The notes below the pieces were generated by a model. That model was not told where the DNA came from. It did no database searches and saw only the letters and a program-made list of their open reading frames with translations. The translations under genes were made by a program, and so were the position numbers. This document shows positions 17,286-27,758 of a DNA stretch of 64,000 nucleotides, one piece after another. Where the stretch lies: the NCBI RefSeq assembly GCF_003260125.1, contig NZ_QHKO01000002.1:503378-567377 (forward strand), given 5' to 3'. Source of the stretch: Lujinxingia litoralis. Its GTDB lineage: Bacteria; Myxococcota_A; Bradymonadia; Bradymonadales; Bradymonadaceae. How positions within the stretch are numbered: the stretch's first letter is position 1; each line of letters begins with the position of its first letter.

Positions 17286-18317
17286 TTAGCGCGTGACGTA
17301 GCGCGGCCCCTCATCGGAGTCGAGGCGGCGCGCTTCGCCGCGCGCGACCAGGCGCTGGAGATGGGTGTCGGTGTTGGCCAGGTACACCCACCAGCGTGAG
17401 GTGGGCTCCAGCTCTTTGCCGCCGACCATGCGCGTGGCCAGCGTGTAAAGATCGGTGGGTTCGGCGTTGAGGGCCTGGCGAAGCGCAAGGTCGTGGCTCT
17501 CCACCTGGTGGGCGGAGCGCTCCACGGCCCGGGCGATATCATCGCCGCGCTGGTGGGTGCCATGGCCGGTGAGCAGGAGTTCTGCCGGGAGGTCGGAGAC
17601 GCGGCGCAGGCTGGCCTCGTAAAGATCGAGATCGTCGCCCATCGCCCGACTCAGTGGGCTGGGCATGGCCAGCAATAGATCGCCCGAGAAGAGCCACCGG
17701 CGAGTGGGCTCCCACAGGGCGAGGTGGCTCGGATCGTGGCCGCGGGCATCGACCAGTTGCAGCCGCAGCGCGCCCACGGCGATCGACTCGCCGATCTCGT
17801 AGCGTCGAGTGTGGGTCAGCGCGCCGGGGCCGAAGTTCTCGAGCATGCGCGCACCCCCGGCGCTCCGACCGAGCCTGGCGGCCAGGATCTTGGAGCGCAG
17901 CGGCTCCGCAAAGGCCTCTTCGACCCAGGGGGTCCAGTCGTTGACGCGATCCTGATAGTGATGCCACTGCCCCAGCTCGGCCTCGACCCAGGGCCAGATC
18001 ATATGCGGGGCATCGTTGCGTTGTTGCAAAAGCGCGGCCGAGCCCATGTGATCGATGTGGCTGTGGGTGTACAGCCAGTCGGTGACCGCCGCGATGCCCC
18101 CGAATCCCAGCTCTACCAACGCATCTTCAAGAAGTTGCAGATCCCAGGGCCAGCCCGGATCGATGACGGCCAGCGTGTCGCGGTGGCGGTATACAAAGGT
18201 GTTGACCAGCAGCGTGCCGACGGGGTTTTTCAGGCGCAGCCGCCACAGATCGTCTTCAATACGTACGGAGCTGCCCCAGGGGCCGCGCAGATAAGTCTCG
18301 GTCGAAGGATGTGTCAC
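17286..18317 (-). CDS. metallo-beta-lactamase-fold hydrolase
   Basis: A 343-residue MBL-fold protein with the metal-binding motif THSHIDH (His85, His87, Asp89, His90), further ligands in DARGHDPSHLAL, and LTGHGTH later. The C-terminal 80 residues resemble the winged-helix tail of the LACTB2 / glyoxalase-II-like subgroup. I prefer the GTG at 18317, preceded by GAGG at good spacing; another in-frame GTG at 18332 has no clear site. The substrate is unknown; relatives act on glutathione thioesters, lactones or RNA. Confidence 0.8.
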   Translation of the reverse strand: MTHPSTETYLRGPWGSSVRIEDDLWRLRLKNPVGTLLVNTFVYRHRDTLAVIDPGWPWDLQLLEDALVELGFGGIAAVTDWLYTHSHIDHMGSAALLQQRNDAPHMIWPWVEAELGQWHHYQDRVNDWTPWVEEAFAEPLRSKILAARLGRSAGGARMLENFGPGALTHTRRYEIGESIAVGALRLQLVDARGHDPSHLALWEPTRRWLFSGDLLLAMPSPLSRAMGDDLDLYEASLRRVSDLPAELLLTGHGTHQRGDDIARAVERSAHQVESHDLALRQALNAEPTDLYTLATRMVGGKELEPTSRWWVYLANTDTHLQRLVARGEARRLDSDEGPRYVTR

Positions 18318-18543
18318 AGGGGGGCCTCGCACGTTGCGGGTGGACGCCGGGTGAGCAGGCGTCGCGGGGGGGGGAGCGCAGAGCTACACCCGCCGAAAGA
18401 TGTTGCCAAGTGGCGAGTTGCCCGACGATCGCCTAAACTGGGAACCGTCGAGTACAGCTTGTGTGGCCGCCCCGCGCAGCGGGGGGGCCTGAAGATAACG
18501 ATGACATGCCCCCGCATATTTTGTGCACACAGAGGATGAGGCG

Positions 18544-19563
18544 ATGATGAGCAAGCGGCGGATCTTTGCGGCGTTGATGGTGGTGGGCCTGGGGCTGGGA
18601 GGATGCAGCTTTGATCCGCAAACGCCCGCGTACTCCTCGGAGGACGATACGGGATGGAACATCGGCGATCCCGACGCATCCGGTGACTCCGGCGCGGATG
18701 TGAGTGGCTCTCAGCCTGATACGGGCGCGCCTGATACAGGTACGCCGGACACGGGTACGCCGGACACGGGTACGCCAGATACGGGCACGCCGGACACGGG
18801 TACGCCGGACACGGGTACGCCAGATACGGGCGCGCCAGATACGGGTACGCCAGATACGGGCACGCCAGATACGGGCACGCCGGACAGCGGTACCCCGCCC
18901 GATACCTGCGATGGCATGGAGGTGGATCTCTTAAGCGATCCGCTCCACTGCGGTGCTTGCGGCAATGCCTGCGATGAGGGCTTCGGAGTTTGTCTGAACG
19001 GGCAGTGTGAGTGCAGCGGTCAGATGGAAGCCTGCGGTCAGGAGCACGAGTGCGTGGAGGTGATGCGCGATGCCAACAACTGCGGCAGCTGCGGCAACAC
19101 CTGTCCCGACGGCGCGATCTGCAATCTGGGCCAGTGCGAGTGCCGTCCCGGATTAACGCTCTGCGGCGGTGAATGCGTCGATACCGAGCGCGATCCGCGT
19201 CACTGCGGCGCCTGTGATACCAGTTGCAATCTGGGGCATTGCCAGGCCGGTACCTGTGGTTCTGGTGGATGTGAGGATTGGGTGCAGTACGAGTGCTCCC
19301 AGGGTGCGGGACTCGCCTGCATTCCGCTGAATGAACGAGTCCACGCGCTCTACTGTGGGCCGGAAGCTATTGGCGGCAATACCTGTGGCGAAGTCTGTTC
19401 CGCCGATCAGATATGCCGTCGGAGTTGGGGCGGTGTCGGGTGTACCGATGTGCGGCCGGCACGTGGCTGTCTTAACTGCCCCTGCGACGACTGTGAGGAC
19501 GACGAGCGCTGCCGTGATGACCTCCCCACGCTCGCGCCGGGCGCTTACTGTGTGGAGCGCTAA
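18544..19563 (+). CDS. Cys-rich lipoprotein with PDTGT repeat linker
   Basis: The 339-residue product has a lipobox LGGC (Cys21), a short acidic stretch, and twelve copies of the five-residue unit PDTG(T/A) forming an extended spacer (residues about 58-117). About 220 residues follow with Cys pairs in the pattern CGxCGNxC repeated several times, as in the MXCG-type secreted proteins of Myxococcota. The product would be anchored in a membrane with a disulfide-rich head held away from the surface. Two ATG codons (18544, 18547) follow GATGAGGCG; I use the first. Ligand or function unknown. Confidence 0.75.
   Translation: MMSKRRIFAALMVVGLGLGGCSFDPQTPAYSSEDDTGWNIGDPDASGDSGADVSGSQPDTGAPDTGTPDTGTPDTGTPDTGTPDTGTPDTGTPDTGAPDTGTPDTGTPDTGTPDSGTPPDTCDGMEVDLLSDPLHCGACGNACDEGFGVCLNGQCECSGQMEACGQEHECVEVMRDANNCGSCGNTCPDGAICNLGQCECRPGLTLCGGECVDTERDPRHCGACDTSCNLGHCQAGTCGSGGCEDWVQYECSQGAGLACIPLNERVHALYCGPEAIGGNTCGEVCSADQICRRSWGGVGCTDVRPARGCLNCPCDDCEDDERCRDDLPTLAPGAYCVER
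18715..18894 (+). repeat. 15-bp coding minisatellite, twelve copies
   Basis: Twelve in-frame copies of a 15-base unit such as CCGGACACGGGTACG encode Pro-Asp-Thr-Gly-Thr/Ala, with the last copy PDSGT. Copies fall into two sequence classes (CCGGACACGGGT and CCAGATACGGGC) arranged in blocks, which suggests segmental duplication by slippage. Because the unit is a multiple of three, copy number can vary without a frameshift. Confidence 0.95.
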
Positions 19564-19620
19564 TACTCCACCAAATTTGACAGGGGGAGACCGGCTGTTA
19601 CACTGATCGACCGGCGTCTC

Positions 19621-19650
19621 CCCTGTGCCGACCTCTTCGTCGGCACAGGG
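19621..19650. terminator. perfect hairpin between lipoprotein gene and dnaG
   Basis: A 12-base perfect stem, CCCTGTGCCGAC / GTCGGCACAGGG, with loop CTCTTC lies 58 bases after the lipoprotein stop. There is no T run, so it may be a factor-dependent terminator or a processing or stability structure. Confidence 0.5.
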
Positions 19651-19764
19651 GCCCGTCGGTTCACCGCGCGCCAGGGCTTCGACGCGCGTGGCTCGCGATA
19701 TGTCGGCGGCCTTCTCTTCTAGTCCGGGCTTCCGGCGACTCCCTCCCCCGTACGATGAGACTTC

Positions 19765-21594
19765 ATGGGATTGATACCGCAGTCCGTGATTGAAGACGTG
19801 CTCGCTCGCACGGATATTTTGCAGACGATCCAGCAGTACGTCTCGCTCAAGCGCGCCGGTCATAACTACAAGGGGCTGTGTCCTTTTCATGAGGAAAACA
19901 CCCCCAGTTTCAACGTGCATCCGGGCATGGGCATCTACAAATGCTTCGGCTGCAGCGAGGGTGGCAACGTCATCCAGTTTCTGATGTCGATCGAGGGGTG
20001 GAGCTTTCCGGAGACCGTACGCACGCTTGCTGAGCGCGCCGGTGTGGAGATCCCGGAGGAGAGCCCTCAGGAGGCTGAGCGCGCCCGCAAGCGTCGGGAA
20101 GGCAAAAAGGCCTATCTGGCGATCATGGGCGCGGCGCGTGAGTTTTATGAGGCTCAGCTCTGGGGCGCGCGCGGTGAAGTGGCCCGTCGCTACCTGGCGG
20201 AGCGCGGCATTGATGAAGCCACCGCGCGTCGCTTCGGTCTGGGGTACGCGCCGGAGGGATGGGATCACACGATCAACGCGCTGGGAAAGCAGGGGTATAA
20301 GCCCAGCTGGCTCGAGCGGGCCGGGCTGGTCATCCCCAACAACAAGGGCGGTTTTTACGATCGCTTCCGTCACCGGGTGGTCTTCCCGGTGGTCGACGTC
20401 TGGGGGAACACTCTGGCCTTTGGCGGCCGCGCCCTGGCCAGCGATGGGGGCGGAGCAAAATACATCAACTCCCCGGAGACCTCGTTCTACACCAAAGGGG
20501 AGCAGCTCTACGGGCTGGAGGTCGCCAAGTCGGCCATTGGTAAAGAAGAGCTCGCGCTGGTGGTGGAGGGGAACTTCGATGTGATCGCACTCCACGGGGC
20601 CGGCGTGGAGATGACCGTGGCGCCCATGGGCACCGCCCTGACCGAGGTTCAGGCTCGCCTGCTCAAGCGCTATGCGCGCCGGGTGGTCATCGCGTTTGAT
20701 GGCGACTCCGCCGGAGAGGAGGCCACGTTGCGCTGTCTGGGCGCGTTGGAGAGCGCCGGGCTGGAGGCCCTGGTAGTTCGCTTTGATGAGGCCGACGATC
20801 CCGATACCTTCGTGCGCCGCGAGGGCGCCCAGGCGCTGCGCGCGCGCATTGAAGGAGCGCAACCCCTGGCGGGCTGGGCGATCGAGCGGGTGATCAAGCC
20901 GGTGGAAGGCGCCACGATCGAGGCGCGCATCGGGGCCCTCGAAGAGGTCAGCGCGGTGCTTAACCTGATCAGCGAGCCGGCGGCCTGGGAACATTATGCC
21001 CGGGAGATCGCGCGTCGACTGAGCATTGATCCGGCGCTTTTAAAAGACTATCTCAAGCGCCCCGCGGAGCGTCGCGATCAGGCTAAAGCGGCGGTGCTCA
21101 AGGCCAGTCAGGGCACCCGACTTCTGAGCGCAGAGTATGGTGTGCTGGCCGTCCTGCTTGATCAACCCGTGTGGTTGGCCGACTTTTTCCGCGAAGAGCT
21201 TGACAAACTGCTGTTCAGTCAAGAACTTGCCGACTTCTTGCACGTGGTCCAAAACCACTATCAACACCATCAAGGTATCAATCGGCCGCTACTCCTGGAG
21301 GCCACCCCGCCCGGCGGGATGCGTCAGACGGTGATCGAGGCGCTCGCCGAGGTTGAGAGTCAACGTCTGTATGCACCGGATGAGGCGTTGCGCTGGTATC
21401 GCGATTGCGTGCGAACCCTTAAAAAGGCCTGGGCGGTGCGTATGGATGAGCACCTGCAGCGCGAGCTCGAAGGGATCGACTTTCGTAGCGAGCGCGAGCG
21501 TTTTGCGCAGATCAGTGAACAACTTGAGCAGGTTCGGCAGTTTCGCAAAGCCCTCGACCTCGATGCGAATGCGGCGAAGTCGACGGCCGGCTGA
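19765..21594 (+). CDS. dnaG: DNA primase
   Basis: DnaG lays RNA primers for replication at the fork with DnaB helicase. The 609-residue protein has the CHC2 zinc finger (Cys39, His42, Cys60, Cys63), the RNA-polymerase-like core with the toprim motif VVEGNFDVIAL and the FDGDSAGEEAT acidic cluster, and a C-terminal helicase-interaction region of about 150 residues. It is followed at 212 bases by rpoD on the same strand, the conserved dnaG-rpoD core of the macromolecular synthesis operon; rpsU is not in front of it. A long gap with AT-rich sequence suggests rpoD also has its own promoter. Confidence 0.97.
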   Translation: MGLIPQSVIEDVLARTDILQTIQQYVSLKRAGHNYKGLCPFHEENTPSFNVHPGMGIYKCFGCSEGGNVIQFLMSIEGWSFPETVRTLAERAGVEIPEESPQEAERARKRREGKKAYLAIMGAAREFYEAQLWGARGEVARRYLAERGIDEATARRFGLGYAPEGWDHTINALGKQGYKPSWLERAGLVIPNNKGGFYDRFRHRVVFPVVDVWGNTLAFGGRALASDGGGAKYINSPETSFYTKGEQLYGLEVAKSAIGKEELALVVEGNFDVIALHGAGVEMTVAPMGTALTEVQARLLKRYARRVVIAFDGDSAGEEATLRCLGALESAGLEALVVRFDEADDPDTFVRREGAQALRARIEGAQPLAGWAIERVIKPVEGATIEARIGALEEVSAVLNLISEPAAWEHYAREIARRLSIDPALLKDYLKRPAERRDQAKAAVLKASQGTRLLSAEYGVLAVLLDQPVWLADFFREELDKLLFSQELADFLHVVQNHYQHHQGINRPLLLEATPPGGMRQTVIEALAEVESQRLYAPDEALRWYRDCVRTLKKAWAVRMDEHLQRELEGIDFRSERERFAQISEQLEQVRQFRKALDLDANAAKSTAG

Positions 21595-21805
21595 GAGCAC
21601 CCCATTCCACAACCCCTTTAGCCAGGATAAGGCGTTGATAATTTAGCGAAATCCTTTGAGTTCGCCCGGAATAATCATCTCGGAGCGCAGTTTCTTGCCC
21701 CGGCCTCCTCGACCATCTATCTAGACGGGGGTGGGGGAGTAAACGCGACGACAGCGCCGACCGCGAACGCGTCGGTCGAAGTGGCACGTACCAAGGAGAA
21801 GTTTG

Positions 21806-23608
<1,803 letters not shown>

Positions 23609-23645
23609 GCAAGGTCCATCACGCGCAGAAGGTTGAGCGCGAGAT

Positions 23646-23684
23646 TAAAAAAAAGGCCGCCGGGATCGCCCGGCGGCCTTTTTA
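23646..23684. terminator. strong bidirectional terminator after rpoD
   Basis: The stem AAGGCCGCCGGG / CCCGGCGGCCTT with a short loop is flanked by eight A on the left and five T on the right. It separates rpoD from the convergent YceI gene. Confidence 0.93.
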
Positions 23685-23766
23685 GTGCTCAACACAGATC
23701 ACGCGCGACTCGCAGGGTGTAGGTAGGATCGCGATGTCGGCGCGCGTGATCTGGCGAGCGCCTGTC

Positions 23767-24297
23767 TCAGCCGGCTTTGACGGCCTGAACGTTGATTTCG
23801 ATCTCGATCTTCTCGCCGACCAACACGCCACCGGCCTCCATGGCCTGGTTCCAGGTCAGGCCAAACTCTTTGCGGTTGATGATGGTGGTGGCGCTAAACC
23901 CGACGCGATCGTTGCCCCAGGGGTCGACGACCTTGCCCAGGAACTCGGCGTCGAGGGTGACCGGGTGAGTCTGATCGCGGATGGTGAGGTTGCCTTCCAC
24001 GAGGAGTTTTTTGCCCTCGGTCTTAAAGCCGGTGCTCTTAAATTCCAGGGTTGGGAAGGTCTCCGCGTCGAAGAAGTCGCCCGAGCGCAGGTGATTGTCG
24101 CGATCGTTGTTGGCGGTGTCGATGCTGGCGGTCTCAATGCTCACGGAGGTGGTGGCGTCGCCCGGGTTTTCCGGATCGAACTCCAGCGTGCCGGTCCAGT
24201 TGGTGAAGCGACCGGAGACTTTGGCAAACATCATGTGGCGAACTTTGAAGGCGATGTCAGAGTGGGAGAGATCGAAGTTCCAGGTGGCGTTGGCCAT
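23767..24297 (-). CDS. YceI-family lipid-binding protein
   Basis: YceI proteins form a lipocalin-like barrel that binds polyisoprenoid or fatty amide chains. The 176-residue product opens with ATWNFDLSHSDIAFKVRHMM, then has the family's SVSIETASIDTANNDRDNHLRSGDFFD core and PEFKSTG-like strands. No signal peptide is visible, so this copy is probably cytoplasmic. The ATG at 24297 follows CAGGAGT. It is transcribed divergently from a LysR regulator 128 bases away, which suggests control by that regulator. Confidence 0.9.
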   Translation of the reverse strand: MANATWNFDLSHSDIAFKVRHMMFAKVSGRFTNWTGTLEFDPENPGDATTSVSIETASIDTANNDRDNHLRSGDFFDAETFPTLEFKSTGFKTEGKKLLVEGNLTIRDQTHPVTLDAEFLGKVVDPWGNDRVGFSATTIINRKEFGLTWNQAMEAGGVLVGEKIEIEINVQAVKAG

Positions 24298-24425
24298 GAT
24301 GTGACTCCTGTGAGGAACGCAGTGCGTAGGTAGGCGGCAGTTCGTGATGCGGCAGGTGTTCGCCGCGACACCCATAGTTTGCGCACGGCTTTCTATCTTC
24401 CAAATGCATATGGTATATTTAGACT
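24298..24425. promoter_or_regulatory. divergent promoter region with imperfect AT-rich dyad
   Basis: The gap between the yceI-like and lysR genes holds an AT-rich segment at about 24400-24420 (AAATGCATATGGTATATTT) whose ends AAAT/ATTT and the inner ATAT blocks form an imperfect dyad. It lies just upstream of the lysR start. LysR proteins commonly bind such sites near their own promoters; this is inferred from position. Confidence 0.4.
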
Positions 24426-25358
24426 ATGAAGCACATCGATTTAAAGACCGTTGATATGAACCTTCTCGTCGCGCTCGACGTGCTGCTGACCCTGAGAAGC
24501 GTCAGCGAGGCGGCCCGGCAGGTGGGGTTGAGCCAGTCGGCGATGAGCCACACGCTGGGGCGATTGCGAGAGGTTTTTGGTGACGAGCTGCTGGTGCGAG
24601 CCGGGCGTCACATGGTGCCTACCGAGCGGGCCCGCGAGTTGGCCGTGCCGCTTAAAGAGGCGCTGGGAGCGTTGCAGGCGGCGATTTCGGCGCCGGAGGT
24701 CTTTGAGCCAGCCCGCAGTCGGCGTCGCTTTGCCCTGGCCACCAATGACTATGCGCAGTTTGTGCTGCTGCCTCCGCTGATCGAGCTGCTCGAAACGCAG
24801 GCGCCGGCGGTGGACTTAAGGGTGCGGGAGCTCGGCGCGGCTTCACCGGTCGAACGTCTGGCCAGCGGCGAGCTCGATCTGGTGCTCACCCTGGGACTTC
24901 CCGAACATGTGCCGGAGACGCTTTACCGTCGAGATCTCTTTCAGCTGGATCTGGTGTCGGTGGTGCGCGCCGATCATCCCGGCGTCGGTGAGACGCTTGA
25001 TCTGGATACGTTCTGCGAGCTCTCTCATATCCTGGTTTCGCCCCGGGGAGATGACGAGGGGGTGGTGGATATGACGCTGGCCAAGATCGGGCGTCAACGT
25101 CGGGTGGCGGTGGTGGTGCCGCACTTTATGGTCGCGCCGCATCTGGTCGCGACCACGGATTACGTGCTCACCACCTCACGTTGTGTCGCGGAGAGCTTTG
25201 CGCAGTTTTTACCGATTCGGCTGTTGGATCCACCGCTGAGCCTGGAACGGGGGACGGTGTCGATGGCCTGGCACCCGCGCACCCATCGGAGCGCGGCGCA
25301 TAAGTGGTTGCGCCGAATGCTCGAAGAGGTGGCCGAAGATCAGGGGCTTAAGCGTTGA
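24426..25358 (+). CDS. LysR-family transcriptional regulator
   Basis: The 310-residue protein has the N-terminal winged helix-turn-helix typical of LysR regulators (residues 8-66, SVSEAARQVGLSQSAMSHTL) and a periplasmic-binding-like effector domain (about 92-300). The DMNLLVALDVLLTLRSV opening matches the NodD/PnbR-like subgroup. It is divergent from the yceI-like gene, its most likely target. Its last 11 bases overlap the convergent pyroglutamyl-peptidase gene, so the two transcripts are antisense at their ends. Confidence 0.92.
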   Translation: MKHIDLKTVDMNLLVALDVLLTLRSVSEAARQVGLSQSAMSHTLGRLREVFGDELLVRAGRHMVPTERARELAVPLKEALGALQAAISAPEVFEPARSRRRFALATNDYAQFVLLPPLIELLETQAPAVDLRVRELGAASPVERLASGELDLVLTLGLPEHVPETLYRRDLFQLDLVSVVRADHPGVGETLDLDTFCELSHILVSPRGDDEGVVDMTLAKIGRQRRVAVVVPHFMVAPHLVATTDYVLTTSRCVAESFAQFLPIRLLDPPLSLERGTVSMAWHPRTHRSAAHKWLRRMLEEVAEDQGLKR

Positions 25359-25998
25359 GCTCATCTCCACCGGCCCGGCGAAAGACGGTGGCCAGCGTGT
25401 GCCCCAGCTGGTGAGCCTGCTCGGGGGAGAGCGGGGGGAGGTGAAGAAAGATGGCGTCGGCGATCTGGCCGCGCTGGCGCGCGAGCTCCGCGGCGCGCAG
25501 GGAGTGGTAGAGCAAGGCGTTGCAGACGTAGGCGCCGCAGTCCTGGCTGAGCTGACCCGGGGGAAGATCTGGCGCGCGAAGTTCCTGGTAGAGGGTGCAG
25601 AGGCGAGCCAGATCGAGATGAGGGTGGCGCTGCTCCAGATCATCAGCGCGCAGGGGCTGCTCGTCGGGTAGCCGGGGGTTGAGCGGGCGCTCGACGTTGT
25701 CCGGGGTGTTGTTACGGCGATTGAGCGCGCGCGTTTCAAACGAGAGGCGGGTGCGCCGTGCGGCCAGCCCCAGATGGACGAAGAGGGTGGGGCTTAAGCG
25801 CTGCTCCGCCGGGCGGGCCTCCAGATGGGCGCGGGCAAACTGAGCGGCGCTGGAGTAGGTCACCGAGAGGAGGTGGGCCTGAAGACCGAGGCCTTCGGCC
25901 AGAGCCTGGGCGGTGTCCCAGGATGGGTTGTAGGCGTTGTCGCCAAAGGGTTCAAAGCCCGTGATCACGAAGTGCGTCGAAGGATCGAGGAGAGGCAT
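25348..25998 (-). CDS. pyroglutamyl peptidase I (peptidase C15)-like
   Basis: Enzymes of this family remove N-terminal pyroglutamate. The 216-residue protein has the opening TGFEPFGDNAYNPSW (residues 13-27) and the three catalytic positions in order: Glu88 in FETRALNRRNN, Cys159 in GAYVCNALLYHS and His186 in FLHLPP. The asparagines after Glu88 are also in place. The ATG at 25998 follows GGAG at good spacing. It lies 49 bases after the first substrate-binding lipoprotein gene and probably shares its mRNA, which hints at peptide or amino-acid use. Divergence from classic Pcp is notable but the active site looks complete. Confidence 0.82.
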   Translation of the reverse strand: MPLLDPSTHFVITGFEPFGDNAYNPSWDTAQALAEGLGLQAHLLSVTYSSAAQFARAHLEARPAEQRLSPTLFVHLGLAARRTRLSFETRALNRRNNTPDNVERPLNPRLPDEQPLRADDLEQRHPHLDLARLCTLYQELRAPDLPPGQLSQDCGAYVCNALLYHSLRAAELARQRGQIADAIFLHLPPLSPEQAHQLGHTLATVFRRAGGDELNA

Positions 25999-26047
25999 CA
26001 CGGGCTCCGGTCTGGTCGGTGGCGAGCGCGGCGACGTTGGGTTCGGC

Positions 26048-27715
26048 TCAGGGGCCGGCGTCGGATCGGGCGCTGTCGTTGAGTCCGGTGTCTTCCGAAT
26101 CGGCGTCGGGGCCCACGTCCGCGCCCACATCGGCATCGGGATCGCCCTGGTCGCCGGGCTCTTCGGTGCCTTCGCCGCAGCGCCGGGGGAGGAACGCGAG
26201 CTTGTCGTCGAGGATCACGCCGAGCTCGGGGAGACCTTCGGAATCTAAGCACCAGAGCGCGATGGGGCTGGCCTGGGGGTCTCCCTGTTCATCGAAGTTC
26301 AGCGGGCCGCTGGCGCCGCGGAAGTTCACGCTGCCTTCGCCGCTGAGGATATTGACGGCGTTTTGCGCGCCGCTCTGGCCCGGTTCAATGAGGGTGCCCT
26401 CGCTGAGGCGTTTCATGCCGCGGGCGATCTCGGGGCCGGTGAAACCACCGCCGGCCGCGCCCAGCGCCACCACGTAGAGGGCGTCGAAGGCGTTGGCTAC
26501 AAACTGGTAGTCATCCGGATCCTGGCCGGGATACTCGGCGCGAAATTTCAGTCGAAAGCTGATGTAGGGGGCATAGCCCGACTCTCCGATGTTTTGGGGG
26601 GCGGTGCCCCAGACGCGGCCCCTTAAGGTCTCGGGGGCCTGGGCGGCCAGGTCGGTGTTTCGGGCGGCGTCCACAAAGACGTAGAAGGGCTCGCCGCTCA
26701 AGCCGTCTTCCAGGGCGGAGGCGATGTCCCAGGCCTCGCCAGAACCCAGGATGACGACCAGATCGGGTTCTCCGCTCACGCTGGCGTCGGCGATGATGTC
26801 GCTGACGGTGTCGAAGTAATCGTCGCCGGTCTGTCCGGCGCTGGCGTTGGCGTAATTGTAGGGAGCAAAGCGGGTGGCATCGCCGCCGGTGACCTCCGCC
26901 GGGAGCTGCTCGAGGAGCGCGTGGCGCAGGCCCTCGGCGTAGGTGTCGTCTCGCCGGGCCAGGAGGGCGAGTTTGGGGGCCTCATCGTCGACGACGTCGC
27001 GGAGCATGAAGGCGATCAGTTCGCCCAGGCCGATGCCCTGGATGACATCGCTGGCCGAGGTGCGCCAGACCAGGTCGTTGTCGGGGAGCCCGCTGATGGT
27101 CGCGGCGGTCGCCGAGGGGCTGATCAGCAGGACTTCGTTGTCGATGGTCAGGCTGGTGGCGATGTCGATCGTCTGGCTGGAGTAGTCCGGGCCGATGATG
27201 GCTTCCACGCCGGCGTTTTCGACCAGCTGGGAGGCCCCGGCCAGGGCTTGATCGTCGAGGCCCTGCGTATCGCAGACGATCAGGCCGAGGGGGCGGTTGA
27301 GGACGCCGCCGATGTTGTTGAAGTCGCTCTGTGCCAGGCGAATGGCATCGAGGAGGGGGCGGCCAAAGCCAGCCTCGGGGCCTGAGAGGGGCAGGAGCAC
27401 GCCGATGTTAAAAGCGTTGTCCGCGGAGATGTTGCCAAAGCTCAGCTCGCAGGGCGCGGCGAGCAGGTTGCCGCCGGCGACGCACTGGCCGCTCTCGGAG
27501 CAGAGCTGGCCGCCGGGGCAGGGCAGCGCCTCGGAGCATCTGGCAGAAGTGCAGAGGTTGTCTTCGGTGCAGGTGCCGCCGCCGGGGCAGTCTGCGTCGG
27601 ACTGGCAGGTCTGAGTCTCCAGGACGAGGCTGCAGCCGCTCCAGGGCAGGGTGGCTGAGGCCAGCAGGAGTACAAGGAGCGCAGTGGAACCAGTAAGGCG
27701 GCGAAGCAGCGTCAT
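26048..27715 (-). CDS. branched-chain amino-acid type substrate-binding lipoprotein, paralogue 1
   Basis: This 555-residue protein is a type-1 periplasmic-binding (Peripla_BP_6/LivJ-like) lipoprotein. The signal ends WSGC (Cys28). Residues 30-85 hold an EGF-like Cys cluster (CQSDADCPGGGTC and similar). The ligand-binding domain then runs from INIGVLLPLSGP-like sequence near residue 100 to about 520, followed by an acidic Asp/Gly/Glu tail. No permease or ATPase lies nearby, so a role as a sensor or receptor is as likely as transport. It sits 43 bases after its paralogue and before the peptidase on the same strand. Confidence 0.82.
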   Translation of the reverse strand: MTLLRRLTGSTALLVLLLASATLPWSGCSLVLETQTCQSDADCPGGGTCTEDNLCTSARCSEALPCPGGQLCSESGQCVAGGNLLAAPCELSFGNISADNAFNIGVLLPLSGPEAGFGRPLLDAIRLAQSDFNNIGGVLNRPLGLIVCDTQGLDDQALAGASQLVENAGVEAIIGPDYSSQTIDIATSLTIDNEVLLISPSATAATISGLPDNDLVWRTSASDVIQGIGLGELIAFMLRDVVDDEAPKLALLARRDDTYAEGLRHALLEQLPAEVTGGDATRFAPYNYANASAGQTGDDYFDTVSDIIADASVSGEPDLVVILGSGEAWDIASALEDGLSGEPFYVFVDAARNTDLAAQAPETLRGRVWGTAPQNIGESGYAPYISFRLKFRAEYPGQDPDDYQFVANAFDALYVVALGAAGGGFTGPEIARGMKRLSEGTLIEPGQSGAQNAVNILSGEGSVNFRGASGPLNFDEQGDPQASPIALWCLDSEGLPELGVILDDKLAFLPRRCGEGTEEPGDQGDPDADVGADVGPDADSEDTGLNDSARSDAGP

Positions 27716-27758
27716 GGCGGAGCCTCAACAGGCAGGGGCCGGCCGAGGTCGGCAGGCC

